NCBI GenBank assembly: GCA_035575925.1 | Contig: DATLXK010000040.1 | Location: 50,291 to 114,290, forward strand | Direction: 5' to 3' | Source: DASWTL01 sp035575925 | GTDB taxonomy: Bacteria; Bacteroidota; Bacteroidia; Sphingobacteriales; Sphingobacteriaceae | Length of the DNA stretch: 64,000 nt | Shown: positions 32,501 through 41,425 of the stretch, piece by piece | How the letters are laid out: every line of letters begins with the position of its first letter | Position numbering within the stretch: position 1 is the first letter of the stretch | Program-made: the position numbers and the translations under genes | The notes under the pieces: generated by a model | What the model saw: the letters and a program-made list of their open reading frames with translations, nothing else | Database searches by the model: none | What the model was told of the DNA's origin: nothing

Positions 32501-35239
32501 CTCACGGGCTACTGTAGTTACCTGATCGGCAAAAACAGCAAGCGTGTCAATCATCTCATTAATGGTCTCGGTTAATTGGTATACCTCCCCTAATGCGTTA
32601 ATTGCAAGTTTCTGCTTTAAGTTTCCATTAGCTACAGAGGTTACCACTTTAGCAATTTCCCGCACCTGACTTGTTAAATTCGATGCCATCTGGTTTACCG
32701 AATCCGTAAGATCTTTCCACGTTCCGGCTACACCAGGTACATATGCCTGGCCTCCCAGCCTACCCTCTGTACCTACCTCTCGGGCTACCCGGGTTACCTC
32801 AGATGCAAATGAGTTTAGCTGGTCTACCATCGTGTTAATGGTGTTCTTCAACTCTAACACCTCTCCTTTCGCATCTATAATTACCGTCTTACTTAAATCA
32901 CCTGAGGCTACCGCTTTCGTTACTTCCGCAATGTTACGTACCTGTGATGTTAAATTTGAAGACATCTGGTTCACCGAGTCGGTTAAATCCTTCCATGTTC
33001 CGGCAACACCCGGTACAAAGGCCTGTCCGCCCAGATTTCCATCTGTTCCTACTTCCCGTGCCACGCGGGTTACTTCAGATGCAAATCCCCGCAACTGATC
33101 CACCATGGTATTAATGGTTTCTTTTAGCTGAAGGATTTCTCCCCGTACGTCAACCGTAATCTTTTTAGATAAATCACCACTTGCTACCGCAATAGCCACA
33201 TCTGCAATATTTCTAAGCTGGGCAGTAAGATTACCAGCCATTTTATTTACTGAGTCGGTCAAATCTTTCCAGGTACCATCTACACCCGGCACATTTGCCT
33301 GGCCACCCAGCTGTCCTTCCGATCCTACTTCCCGTGCCACACGAGTTACCTCGGACGCAAAACCCCGAAGCTGATCAACCATGGTGTTAATTGTATTTTT
33401 TAGTTCTAAAAGCTCACCTTTCGCATTTACAGTAATCTTTCTGGAAAGGTCTCCTTTTGCTACAGCCGTTGTTACCTCCGCAATATTCCGCACCTGAGAA
33501 GTAAGGTTATCGGCCATTTTATTCACCGAGTCTGTTAAATCCTTCCAGGTTCCACCAACACCCGGTACGTTTGCCTGCCCGCCAAGCTGACCTTCAGAAC
33601 CTACTTCTCTTGCCACACGTGTTACTTCAGATCCAAACGAGTTCAGCTGATCCACCATGGTATTGATGGTATTTTTTAGCTCCAGCATCTCCCCGTTTAC
33701 ATCCACAGTGATCTTTTTAGACAAATCTCCTTTCGCTACCGCTGTAGTTACTTCAGCAATATTCCTCACCTGGCCGGTAAGATTACCTGCCATCTGGTTT
33801 ACTGAGTCTGTTAAATCCTTCCAGGTTCCACCAACGCCCGGTACGTTTGCCTGCCCGCCCAGCTGGCCTTCAGAACCTACCTCACGCGCCACACGTGTTA
33901 CCTCAGAGGAGAAGGAGTTTAACTGATCGACCATCGTATTAATCGTATCCTTAAGCTCAAGAAGCTCTCCCTTGGCATCAACCGTAATTTTTCGGGAAAG
34001 ATCGCCCTTGGCAACCGCGGTGGTTACATCGGCAATATTCCGCACCTGCCCGGTCAGGTTACTACCCATCTGGTTTACAGAATCTGTAAGGTCTTTCCAA
34101 ACCCCTCCTACTCCTTTTACCTTTGCCTGCCCTCCTAACTGCCCTTCTGTACCTACTTCCAGGGCCACACGCGTTACCTCTGAAGCAAACGAGTTCAGCT
34201 GATCCACCATGGTATTAATAGTCTTCTTCAGCTCAAGCATTTCCCCCTTCACATCCACGGTAATTTTTTTCGAAAGGTCACCATTTGCTACCGCAGTAGT
34301 TACACCGGCAATATTCCGCACCTGCGATGTCAGGTTACCTGCCATCCTGTTTACCGAATCTGTTAAATCTTTCCAGGTTCCGGCAACGCCCGGTACCTTT
34401 GCCTGTCCGCCAAGTTTTCCTTCTGTACCCACCTCAAGCGCTACCCGGGTAACCTCAGATGAAAACGAGTTCAGCTGATCCACCATGGTATTTATAGTGT
34501 TTTTAAGCTCCAGGATTTCGCCTTTTGCCTCTACTGTGATTTTTCTTGATAAATCTCCCTTCGCTACCGCTGTGGTTACTGTTGCCACATTCCGTACTTG
34601 TGCGGTAAGGTTTCCTGCCATCTGGTTTACCGAATCTGTTAATTCTTCCCAAACCCCTGCCACACCTTTAATCTTAGCCTGCTCACCTAATTTACCTTCT
34701 GAACCTACCTGCCTTGCAACCCGTGTTACCTCCATTGAGAAAATCCTGAGTTGGCTAACCATCTGATTAGATTCTTTAGCTATGCGCAAAAATTCTCCCC
34801 TCAATGGCTGTCCGTGTGTTTCGAGAGGAATCTGTCTTGATAAATCTCCTTTTGCAACAGAGTTTATTAAACCTGCAATTTCTATAGTTGGAAAAGTAAG
34901 GTCGATAATCAGGTTGTTAAGTGAATTTACACCGACTTCCCACACGCCTTTTGCACCAGGCATGTGTACCCTTTTAGAAAGGTTGCCTTTTTTTCCAATC
35001 ACTTTCTCGGCGCTACATATCTCAGTGATCAAACGTTCGTTCATATCAATGATCTCATTCAACACCTCACATACCCTACCGCTTATACCGGCCTGAGTTA
35101 CCGGCATTCTTACACTTAATTTTCCATTTTTTATCAAAGAAAGAACCTTGAGGAGTTCCTTTAAGTCCAGCGATTCATCCTCAGATGTTACAGGTTTTGA
35201 ATTTTTTCTCAAAGGTTTTGCAATAACGTCTTGTTCCAT
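29531..35239 (-). CDS. Giant NIK1-type hybrid histidine kinase with HAMP array
   Basis: The 1902-residue protein opens with a tandem HAMP array over residues about 30-1000. It contains at least ten 92-residue units, each with a GDLS-type HAMP and a VTRVAREVG-type partner. Next come a GAF domain (about 1030-1190), a coiled coil, HisKA with H1247 in SHELRTP, an ATPase domain (about 1305-1425) and three receiver domains. The phosphoacceptor Asp in the receivers lie in TLDVNMP, LVDYDLPD and LMDIMMPEMDG. No transmembrane helix is apparent, so it is cytoplasmic. This resembles fungal NIK1/Os-1 group III kinases, which sense osmotic stress; the bacterial signal is unknown. The array is repeated at DNA level with a 276-base period. 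Confidence 0.93.
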   Translation of the reverse strand: MEQDVIAKPLRKNSKPVTSEDESLDLKELLKVLSLIKNGKLSVRMPVTQAGISGRVCEVLNEIIDMNERLITEICSAEKVIGKKGNLSKRVHMPGAKGVWEVGVNSLNNLIIDLTFPTIEIAGLINSVAKGDLSRQIPLETHGQPLRGEFLRIAKESNQMVSQLRIFSMEVTRVARQVGSEGKLGEQAKIKGVAGVWEELTDSVNQMAGNLTAQVRNVATVTTAVAKGDLSRKITVEAKGEILELKNTINTMVDQLNSFSSEVTRVALEVGTEGKLGGQAKVPGVAGTWKDLTDSVNRMAGNLTSQVRNIAGVTTAVANGDLSKKITVDVKGEMLELKKTINTMVDQLNSFASEVTRVALEVGTEGQLGGQAKVKGVGGVWKDLTDSVNQMGSNLTGQVRNIADVTTAVAKGDLSRKITVDAKGELLELKDTINTMVDQLNSFSSEVTRVAREVGSEGQLGGQANVPGVGGTWKDLTDSVNQMAGNLTGQVRNIAEVTTAVAKGDLSKKITVDVNGEMLELKNTINTMVDQLNSFGSEVTRVAREVGSEGQLGGQANVPGVGGTWKDLTDSVNKMADNLTSQVRNIAEVTTAVAKGDLSRKITVNAKGELLELKNTINTMVDQLRGFASEVTRVAREVGSEGQLGGQANVPGVDGTWKDLTDSVNKMAGNLTAQLRNIADVAIAVASGDLSKKITVDVRGEILQLKETINTMVDQLRGFASEVTRVAREVGTDGNLGGQAFVPGVAGTWKDLTDSVNQMSSNLTSQVRNIAEVTKAVASGDLSKTVIIDAKGEVLELKNTINTMVDQLNSFASEVTRVAREVGTEGRLGGQAYVPGVAGTWKDLTDSVNQMASNLTSQVREIAKVVTSVANGNLKQKLAINALGEVYQLTETINEMIDTLAVFADQVTTVAREVGVQGRLGGQASVPGASGTWKDLTENVNQLAQNLTVQVRSISEVASAVTKGDLTRTIRVEAKGELEALKDTINQMIANLKGTTLRNHEQDWLKSNLAKFAQMLQGQRDTNTVANKILSELAQVVNARYGAFYILEQSEDTDLAKLKLFAGYAQKGRRNIHKEFLIGEGLIGQCALDKERILLSNVPGDYLRISSGIGNAPPLDLVILPVLFENNIKAVIELASFDSFNTTHLDFLDQLTESIGIVLNNIETNTRTEELLTQSQSLAGELSSQQEELRRANDELHDKAQLLEKQKEEVEQINKEVEEARRSIEEKAEQLTLTSKYKSEFLANMSHELRTPLNSLLILAQQLFENHDGNLTDKQIRYAKTIHSCGDDLIQLINDILDLSKIESGVISADIMPVSFREISSLVESTFKPLAENKNLNFEIVIDDDLPEIMETDIQRLTQILKNLLSNAFKFTEKGGVKLHAYKPDQSKQNILPGKDSVIAFSIQDTGIGISKKTQGIIFEAFQQAEGSTSRKYGGTGLGLSISKGFAELLGGTIVVESELGKGSSFTLYIPLKFKEKTKTIADISIKDIYPVTSKPILSENTEVSIDDDRHLIQAGDKVILIIEDDLRFLKIMVDKAHDSGMKAVVAGTYGEIFEAIKNYHPIAITLDVNMPESNGWKVLRLIKNDLSLRHVPVHLISGEDNKAMAMQYGAKSFHLKPMSNKSLDELISGIVAFNDRETKTVLVIDKNQAELDKLVKLLENKSIEITTTSSAKKGIAILKNESFDCLLVDYDLPDIKVLVNNLKLQKQETSVIMYSDTEIAVEELLYFKRVPHKVITKTPALDGNILEEISILLHIDSKLLSEEKITLMNNARESHDVLDSKKVLVVDDDVRNLFALTAAFERSNLDVITAESGREALEILSNDKEIDVVLMDIMMPEMDGYETIKLIRKEPGNSHLPIIAVTAKAMIGDRQKCIDSGASDYITKPVKTDQLMSLMRVWLYK
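32242..35152 (-). repeat. 276-base tandem coding repeat (HAMP array)
   Basis: Near-identical blocks recur every 276 bases, for example the (C/T)TGATCCACCATGGTATTAAT-type segment at about 33097, 33373, 33649, 33925, 34201 and 34477. Each block encodes 92 residues. High nucleotide identity between units predicts recombination-driven changes in copy number and assembly collapse. Confidence 0.85.
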
Positions 35240-35556
35240 GCAGTATGATGTTAATATTTTAGATAAGCAGGTAAAAGCAAATAGTTCAGGCTCAAATATG
35301 TTGACAGAACAATTTCCTTGCTGATAACAGTAAATTTAAGGATATATTTTAAAAAAAATGCAGTTTTCAATTAGTATAAAAAACTTCGTATAAATTAAAT
35401 CCTAATGCTGAAATGACCTTTTAGGATTTTTGTTTTATTAGTATTAAAACTATCGGAATGTTCAAACGTGTTTAAATGTCAGGTTTTGAGCCATTACCTG
35501 CTTCATCATGGTAAATATTTTAGATTGAGCAGTTGCAGTTTAATATCTGTTAACAG

Positions 35557-37053
35557 TTATGTGTTTTTAAGATCAAGAACATTACTTGTCCACTCTCTTA
35601 TTTCACGACACAGAATAGCATCGTCGCTCAGCAACTGCCCGTATGAAGGAATCATAGTTTTTAATTTATCGACCCATACCTGAGAAGTGATTTTGTCTGG
35701 AAAGCACTGTTGGAGCAGGTTAAGCATAATAGAAACCGCTGTTGACGCTCCCGGAGACGCGCCAAGCAGGGCAGCTATAGAGCCATCCGCAGAGGTAACA
35801 ACCTCCGTTCCAAACTCCAGGATACCACCCTCAACAGGATCGTTTTTTATTATCTGGACTCTTTGCCCGGCAATTTCAAGTTCCCAATCATCTAACTGGG
35901 CGCCCGGAATAAATTCTTGAAGAGCAACTAAACGATCCTCAGGTGATTGCCGTATCTGTTCTATCAGATATTTTGTAAGATCAATATTTGCAAGTCCGGC
36001 AGTAACCATAGGCAGGATGTTACTTAAATTGATTGAGGATAAAAGATCAAGGACAGATCCATTCTTTAAGAACTTTGTAGTAAAACCAGCGTAGGGCCCA
36101 AAAAGAAGTGCTTTATTACCCTGTATGATACGTGTATCAAGATGAGGAACCGACATTGGCGGAGCTCCTACTGAAGCTTTACCGTAAATTTTTGCATGAT
36201 GTTTTTTAATAATTTCCGGGTTAATACATTTTAACCATTGTCCGCTAACCGGAAATCCTCCAAAACCTTGTCCTTCAGGTATTCCTGATTTTAAAAGAAG
36301 CGGCAACGACCCTCCTCCGGCACCAATAAAGACAAACTTACTTTGAATAGTAGCTTTTTGGCCGCGTTTAAGATCTTTTATCTTAATATTCCATTTGTTG
36401 TCATGCTTAATGAGATCATAAACATCCTGATTAAAGTGGATAGAAATACCATCTGCTTCTTTAAGTTTATTAAATATGCCCCGGGTTAGAGATCCAAAGT
36501 TGACATCAGTACCTGTTTCCACTCGTGTGGCGGCCATTTTTTCATTGTTGCGACCTTCCATTACTAAAGGCATCCAATCTTCCAATTGTGAAGGGTCTTC
36601 AGAATATTGCATATTCTCAAAAAGATGAGACTTTTTTAATGCCCTGTAGCGGGCTTTTAGAAAATCAACGTTCTCGTTTCCCCATACACAACTCATGTGA
36701 GGGATATTTTCTATAAAACTATCCGGAGAATTTATACTGCCACTCTCAACTAAATAAGCCCAAAACTGGCGTGAAACCTCAAAAGATTCAGCTGTTTGAA
36801 TAGCTTTGGAGGTATCTATGTATCCGTTGGCAAGTTGTGGAGTATAATTAAGTTCACAAAAACCCGAATGCCCCGTACCCGCATTGTTCCACGCATCAGA
36901 ACTTTCTGCGGCTGCAATATCCAGTCTTTCAAGTATGGTTATTATATAATTAGGCTGAAGCTGCTTTAAAAGCATTCCTAATGTGGCACTCATAATACCT
37001 GCGCCTATAAGAATTACATCAGATTTTTCAAAAAGGATATCGCTTGTCTCCAT
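35557..37053 (-). CDS. mqo: Malate:quinone oxidoreductase
   Basis: Mqo oxidises malate to oxaloacetate at the inner face of the membrane and passes electrons to quinone. The 498-residue protein starts with the FAD-binding VILIGAGIMSATLG, followed by the family hallmarks AWNNAGTGHSGFCELNYTP, FVFIGAGGGSLPLL, GFGGFPVSGQWLKC and LGASPGASTAVSIML. The length is usual. It is flanked by two sensor kinases on the same strand. Gaps of roughly 60 and 320 bases suggest it is not tightly coupled to them. Confidence 0.96.
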   Translation of the reverse strand: METSDILFEKSDVILIGAGIMSATLGMLLKQLQPNYIITILERLDIAAAESSDAWNNAGTGHSGFCELNYTPQLANGYIDTSKAIQTAESFEVSRQFWAYLVESGSINSPDSFIENIPHMSCVWGNENVDFLKARYRALKKSHLFENMQYSEDPSQLEDWMPLVMEGRNNEKMAATRVETGTDVNFGSLTRGIFNKLKEADGISIHFNQDVYDLIKHDNKWNIKIKDLKRGQKATIQSKFVFIGAGGGSLPLLLKSGIPEGQGFGGFPVSGQWLKCINPEIIKKHHAKIYGKASVGAPPMSVPHLDTRIIQGNKALLFGPYAGFTTKFLKNGSVLDLLSSINLSNILPMVTAGLANIDLTKYLIEQIRQSPEDRLVALQEFIPGAQLDDWELEIAGQRVQIIKNDPVEGGILEFGTEVVTSADGSIAALLGASPGASTAVSIMLNLLQQCFPDKITSQVWVDKLKTMIPSYGQLLSDDAILCREIREWTSNVLDLKNT

Positions 37054-37114
37054 ATTTATTTAAGCGATGTATTTTAAAAGAGTTTTAAAAAGCAAGGTTC
37101 ATTAAAACCTGATA

Positions 37115-40099
37115 TTAACCTTCCTGACTTTCAATTTCTGAAATATGGGTGTTAACTCTACGTACAAGGACATCTAATTGCTCGGCACTTTCATCTAATA
37201 ATCTAAGGCACTCGTCTCGCTCGGCAGGATCAGGGTTGTTTTTAAGCATTTTAACCAACCCCAGAATTGATGATAAGGGGTTTCGCACTTCATGTGAGTT
37301 AATTCTGGCTATCTCACGCAGTGCTTTATTCTTCTTTAGTATACGCTGCTCGTCTAATTTTCTGTCTGTAATAATAGTATGAATGGATACATAACCCTTT
37401 TGATTAGTAACAGGGTCATCATATGGTGTACAATCAATTTGAACCCAATACGCATCTCCCGCTTTGGTGTAATTAATTACTTCTGTACTAAAACCTTCCT
37501 TATTACATATATCCTTTCCGGCTATTTTTAAGGTTTCCTCATCCGGTTTTTCTCCTCCCAGAATAATTAGAGGGCTCTCGCCTATTACCTCTGTTAACAA
37601 AAATCCTGTAAAGTTCTCAAAAGCATTATTCACCCATACAATCCTGTTTTCGGTATCGGTAATTATAACCAGATTATTCACATTTGTAGCTACTAATGAC
37701 AGGCGCTGTATCTCACGGACCGCATTTTTATGAGCATCTGTGATGAGCATAATTCCTACCATCCTAACCGCCTCATCTTTCTCATCATACACAATCAGTC
37801 CGCGGTCTAATACGTATTTATATGCACTGTCTTCACACTGGAAACGATATTCAGTTTCCCATACTAACTGTTTGTTTCTTAGGGCTGCATAAATCACTTC
37901 CTCCACGCGGGCCAAATCTTCCGGATGAATCTTCTCGGACCACCACTCAAGAGAGGTTTTTTCAAAAGAATACCCAAAATTACTTTCCAGGGTTTCACTC
38001 CAGGTTATATCATTTGAAATCAAGTCCCAATCCCAAATAGTGTCGTTACTGGCCTTTAACAAAAGTTCATACCGGTCGTATTTATTTTGAAATCGGGCAC
38101 TTTTTGTAATTATATCTTTTAAAGAGCTTTTTTCACTTACTTCAAAATCAGTATTATTTACAGTTTCCTCTATTCCCTTATCACTCGCTGGCAGGGTAAA
38201 CCAAAAAGAACTACCCTTATCCGTTTCACTTTCCACCCAAATCCGGCCGTTATTCTTTTCAACAAATTCCTTACAAATCTGCAATCCCAATCCTGTACCT
38301 TTTTCATTACTAAGGCCTTGTGTGGTAAAAAAGGTATCCTGAAATAGTTTTTCTTTCTTATCTTCCGGAATACCGATCCCCGAATCCGTTACCGCGATAT
38401 GAACTTGATCATCTTTAATTAAGTATGAAACGGTAATGGAACCATTCCGGGGTGTAAATTTTATAGCATTGCCAACTAAATTCCGGATAATGCTTTTTAC
38501 CATTTCGTGATCTGCATGAACGATACAGTTATCATTTAATTTATTGACAATCTCAATTTCCTTGTTTTCAAGATTTTTCTTATAGTAGTAAGAAATTTCA
38601 TCAACCACTTTCTCCATCGCAACCGCTTTAGGCTGAATTTTAAACCCATGCAACTGACTCTTAGCCCAAATAAGCAAATTATCAAGCAACAATGCATTTG
38701 ATCCAATATCCCGGCGTAACTCTTTGAAAAAATAATCTACGTCGTCCTTAGAGATCATGCCATCATCATACATATCCATCATAGTCTTCATGGATGCAAA
38801 CGGGCTGCGCAGATCATGGGCAATAACGGAAAAAAGCTTATCTTTAATAGCATTCAGTTGTTCTACATTATCTTTTTGTAACTGAATTTCATTTTTCTGT
38901 TCCGTTAACAACCTATTAGTTTCTTTGATGCGTCTGTTTCCCCAGAAAATCACCCCTGAAAGGATGAGGGATATAGCCAGTATGCCAAAGGTCAGGTTAA
39001 GCATACGGCTTTTTTGCTCCATTTCAGCTTCTGTATCCAACTGCTTGTTACGCAAAAGTTTGTTCTCGGTCTCTTTCTGCTGGGTCTCAAATTTCTCCTG
39101 ATATTCAAGAATAAATCTGGAGCGACTGGCATTAAATAACGAGTCGTATAGTTTGTTATATTTTTTATGATACAAAAAAGCACTTCGATAATTACCTTCT
39201 TTTTCAAATAAATCGGCATACCCATTGTAAATATGCAGTTTTTCCCGCTGCATATTTTTTAAGGTTGCTTTGCTTGCAGATTCATCAAACTGTTTACGAG
39301 CCGTAGATAAATTGTTCAATTTCAGATTAGCTGAACCTAATAAACTGAGAGCATTGACCTCTGTTCTGGTATAATCAGTTTCCCGGGCCAATGTCAGAGC
39401 CAGGTTTCCATTAGAAATAGCTTTATCATAGTCTTTCAGGGCAAGGAAAACAATTCCTATTTCAAGATAATTGAGTGATAAGCTTGATTTATTATCAGCT
39501 AATAAGTTTAAACGTACCGATTCATTAAAAATGTTCAGGGCCTCTTTATAACGTTTCTGTTTACTGTATAAACTGCCCACATTAAATAATAATGCAGATC
39601 TAAAATCCCGGTCGATAGCTTTTTTTATAAAAGCCAATCCGGTAGTAAATGCTTTCATCGCATTATAATCATCTTCCAGTCGGAGATGATTAAGGCCAAT
39701 AGTATTATATGCACGTGCTACCAGTTCATAATCTTTTGATCTTTTACCAAATTCTATTGCTTTGGCTTCTGCATTTAATGCCGGTAAAAATTTATTCTGG
39801 TAAGTAAGATTTATGCCTTCCAATAAATGAAACCAACCTTTCCCTTTGGTATAATTAAATTTATTGGATAATATAAATGCTTCATTCCGAAGTGATTTTG
39901 CCTTGATAGAGTCAGACATTCGCAGCGTGAATGCAAGGAGATTGAGGGTGTTTATTTTATTGGTATCTGATGAACTTGTACTTAGTTCATTTTCAAGGCT
40001 ATCAATAAACTTTTGTTGCGCATTTACCACTAAGCCTGAAAATAAAAAACATAGGCAAATAATAAAGGTAAGTAAATTACACTTAAAGCTGTTAGTCAT
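37115..40099 (-). CDS. TPR- and PAS-containing sensor histidine kinase with unusual domain order
   Basis: From the ATG at 40099 (a TTG lies three bases upstream) the protein has 994 residues. A signal peptide (about 1-28) is followed by TPR repeats (about 40-330), a transmembrane helix (about 370-390), HisKA with H428 in AHDLRSP, and an ATPase domain (about 530-645, ending GTGLGLQICKEF). After the kinase core come two PAS domains (about 680-790 and 800-915). A last segment with H936 in SHEVRNPLS looks like another HisKA but has no ATPase domain after it. Sensing is probably periplasmic through the TPRs and cytoplasmic through the PAS domains. No response regulator is fused. Confidence 0.9.
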   Translation of the reverse strand: MTNSFKCNLLTFIICLCFLFSGLVVNAQQKFIDSLENELSTSSSDTNKINTLNLLAFTLRMSDSIKAKSLRNEAFILSNKFNYTKGKGWFHLLEGINLTYQNKFLPALNAEAKAIEFGKRSKDYELVARAYNTIGLNHLRLEDDYNAMKAFTTGLAFIKKAIDRDFRSALLFNVGSLYSKQKRYKEALNIFNESVRLNLLADNKSSLSLNYLEIGIVFLALKDYDKAISNGNLALTLARETDYTRTEVNALSLLGSANLKLNNLSTARKQFDESASKATLKNMQREKLHIYNGYADLFEKEGNYRSAFLYHKKYNKLYDSLFNASRSRFILEYQEKFETQQKETENKLLRNKQLDTEAEMEQKSRMLNLTFGILAISLILSGVIFWGNRRIKETNRLLTEQKNEIQLQKDNVEQLNAIKDKLFSVIAHDLRSPFASMKTMMDMYDDGMISKDDVDYFFKELRRDIGSNALLLDNLLIWAKSQLHGFKIQPKAVAMEKVVDEISYYYKKNLENKEIEIVNKLNDNCIVHADHEMVKSIIRNLVGNAIKFTPRNGSITVSYLIKDDQVHIAVTDSGIGIPEDKKEKLFQDTFFTTQGLSNEKGTGLGLQICKEFVEKNNGRIWVESETDKGSSFWFTLPASDKGIEETVNNTDFEVSEKSSLKDIITKSARFQNKYDRYELLLKASNDTIWDWDLISNDITWSETLESNFGYSFEKTSLEWWSEKIHPEDLARVEEVIYAALRNKQLVWETEYRFQCEDSAYKYVLDRGLIVYDEKDEAVRMVGIMLITDAHKNAVREIQRLSLVATNVNNLVIITDTENRIVWVNNAFENFTGFLLTEVIGESPLIILGGEKPDEETLKIAGKDICNKEGFSTEVINYTKAGDAYWVQIDCTPYDDPVTNQKGYVSIHTIITDRKLDEQRILKKNKALREIARINSHEVRNPLSSILGLVKMLKNNPDPAERDECLRLLDESAEQLDVLVRRVNTHISEIESQEG

Positions 40100-40218
40100 C
40101 AATTTCTAAATTACTAAATTACTACGATAGTTAAATATATATGTTACTCTATTAAATTAAAAATCGGAATGATTACCCTTGTCTGACCGATTTTTAGATA
40201 AGAAAATCATTTAAGGAG

Positions 40219-40226
40219 TATCTTTG
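40219..40226 (+). promoter_or_regulatory. Promoter -7 box for mnmA
   Basis: TATCTTTG matches TAnnTTTG and lies 8 bases before the ATG, so the leader would be nearly absent. The -33 region is T-rich without a clean TTTG. Confidence 0.5.
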
Positions 40227-40234
40227 CTTCATTA

Positions 40235-41323
40235 ATGAGCAAGCTTGGCAGAATACTTGTAGCAATGAGTGGTGGCGTGGATAGTTCCGTAGCTGCAGTG
40301 ATGCTGCATGAACAAGGTTATGAGGTTATTGGCCTAACTATGAAAACCTGGGATTATGCATCATCAGGCGGTTCATCAAAAGAAACAGGATGCTGTAGTC
40401 TGGATAGCATTAATGATGCCCGGGCATTAGCTGTTGGTTATGGATTCCCGCATTACATCCTTGATATAAGAAACGAATTTGGAAATTTTGTAATAGATAA
40501 TTTTGTAGAAGAATATCTTGCAGGTCGCACACCAAACCCCTGTGTATTATGTAATACGTATATAAAATGGGAAGCTCTATTAAAACGGGCCGACAAACTG
40601 GATTGTGAATTTATAGCTACCGGCCATTATGCAAATACTCGTTTGCAGGATAACGGCCGTTACGTAATCTCTAAAGGGAAGGATGAGAATAAAGATCAGT
40701 CTTATGTTTTATGGGGAGTTTCCCAGGAAAACCTGGCCCGGACTAAATTCCCTTTGGGAAGTTTCGCCAAAACTGAAATACGTCAAATGGCTCTGGACAT
40801 TGGCCAGGTGGAACTTGCTAATAAATCAGAAAGCTATGAAATATGTTTTGTCCCGGAAAACGATTATCGCTCCTTCCTTCGCCATAAGGTAGAAGATCTC
40901 GATAGGCGGATTGGTAAAGGGAATTTTATTTTAACAGATGGCAGTGTTGTTGGCCAGCATCAGGGTTATCCTTTTTATACTATCGGTCAACGTAAGGGTC
41001 TTGGCATTGCTTTGGGCGAGCCCATGTTTGTTACGAAAATTTTACCAGAAAGCAATACAGTAGTTTTAGGAAGACAAGAAGAGTTGCAACGCACTTCAGC
41101 AGTGGTGCGCAATATTAATTTAGTTAAATATCCATCGATTACTGCGCCTCTGGAGGCTGTTACAAAAATTCGCTATAAAGATGCAGGCAGTTTAAGCACT
41201 ATAGTTCAGTCAGATGATATAATTAATATTGACTTCCATCATGCTGTTTCTGGAGTTGCACCAGGGCAATCTGCCGTCTTTTACGAAGGACAGGATCTGG
41301 TGGGTGGCGGATTTTTAATGTGA
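40235..41323 (+). CDS. mnmA: tRNA-specific 2-thiouridylase MnmA
   Basis: MnmA thiolates U34 of the tRNAs for Lys, Glu and Gln. The 362-residue protein has the ATP-pyrophosphatase loop AMSGGVDSSV near residue 10, a first catalytic Cys in PNPCVLCN (about residue 100) and the second in YEICFVP (about 205). GQRKGLGIALG is in the central domain, and the C-terminal beta-barrel ends in GGGFLM. The sulfur is usually delivered by a cysteine desulfurase relay, which is not visible nearby. It starts the block of forward housekeeping genes. Confidence 0.96.
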   Translation: MSKLGRILVAMSGGVDSSVAAVMLHEQGYEVIGLTMKTWDYASSGGSSKETGCCSLDSINDARALAVGYGFPHYILDIRNEFGNFVIDNFVEEYLAGRTPNPCVLCNTYIKWEALLKRADKLDCEFIATGHYANTRLQDNGRYVISKGKDENKDQSYVLWGVSQENLARTKFPLGSFAKTEIRQMALDIGQVELANKSESYEICFVPENDYRSFLRHKVEDLDRRIGKGNFILTDGSVVGQHQGYPFYTIGQRKGLGIALGEPMFVTKILPESNTVVLGRQEELQRTSAVVRNINLVKYPSITAPLEAVTKIRYKDAGSLSTIVQSDDIINIDFHHAVSGVAPGQSAVFYEGQDLVGGGFLM

Positions 41324-41425
41324 TTCTCTTTTTCCTCTTTAAATACTATTCTAGTATTTACAATAAGGACTTATTTTGCATTTCCATTTTATAAATAGTT
41401 TATTTGCAAAAAATCGAGGTGTTTG

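Noticed and set aside
32832..35096. Series of plus-strand open frames of about 90 codons opposite the HAMP array
   Set aside because: They recur with the 276-base period and mirror the repeats of the minus-strand kinase. They are antisense shadows, not genes.
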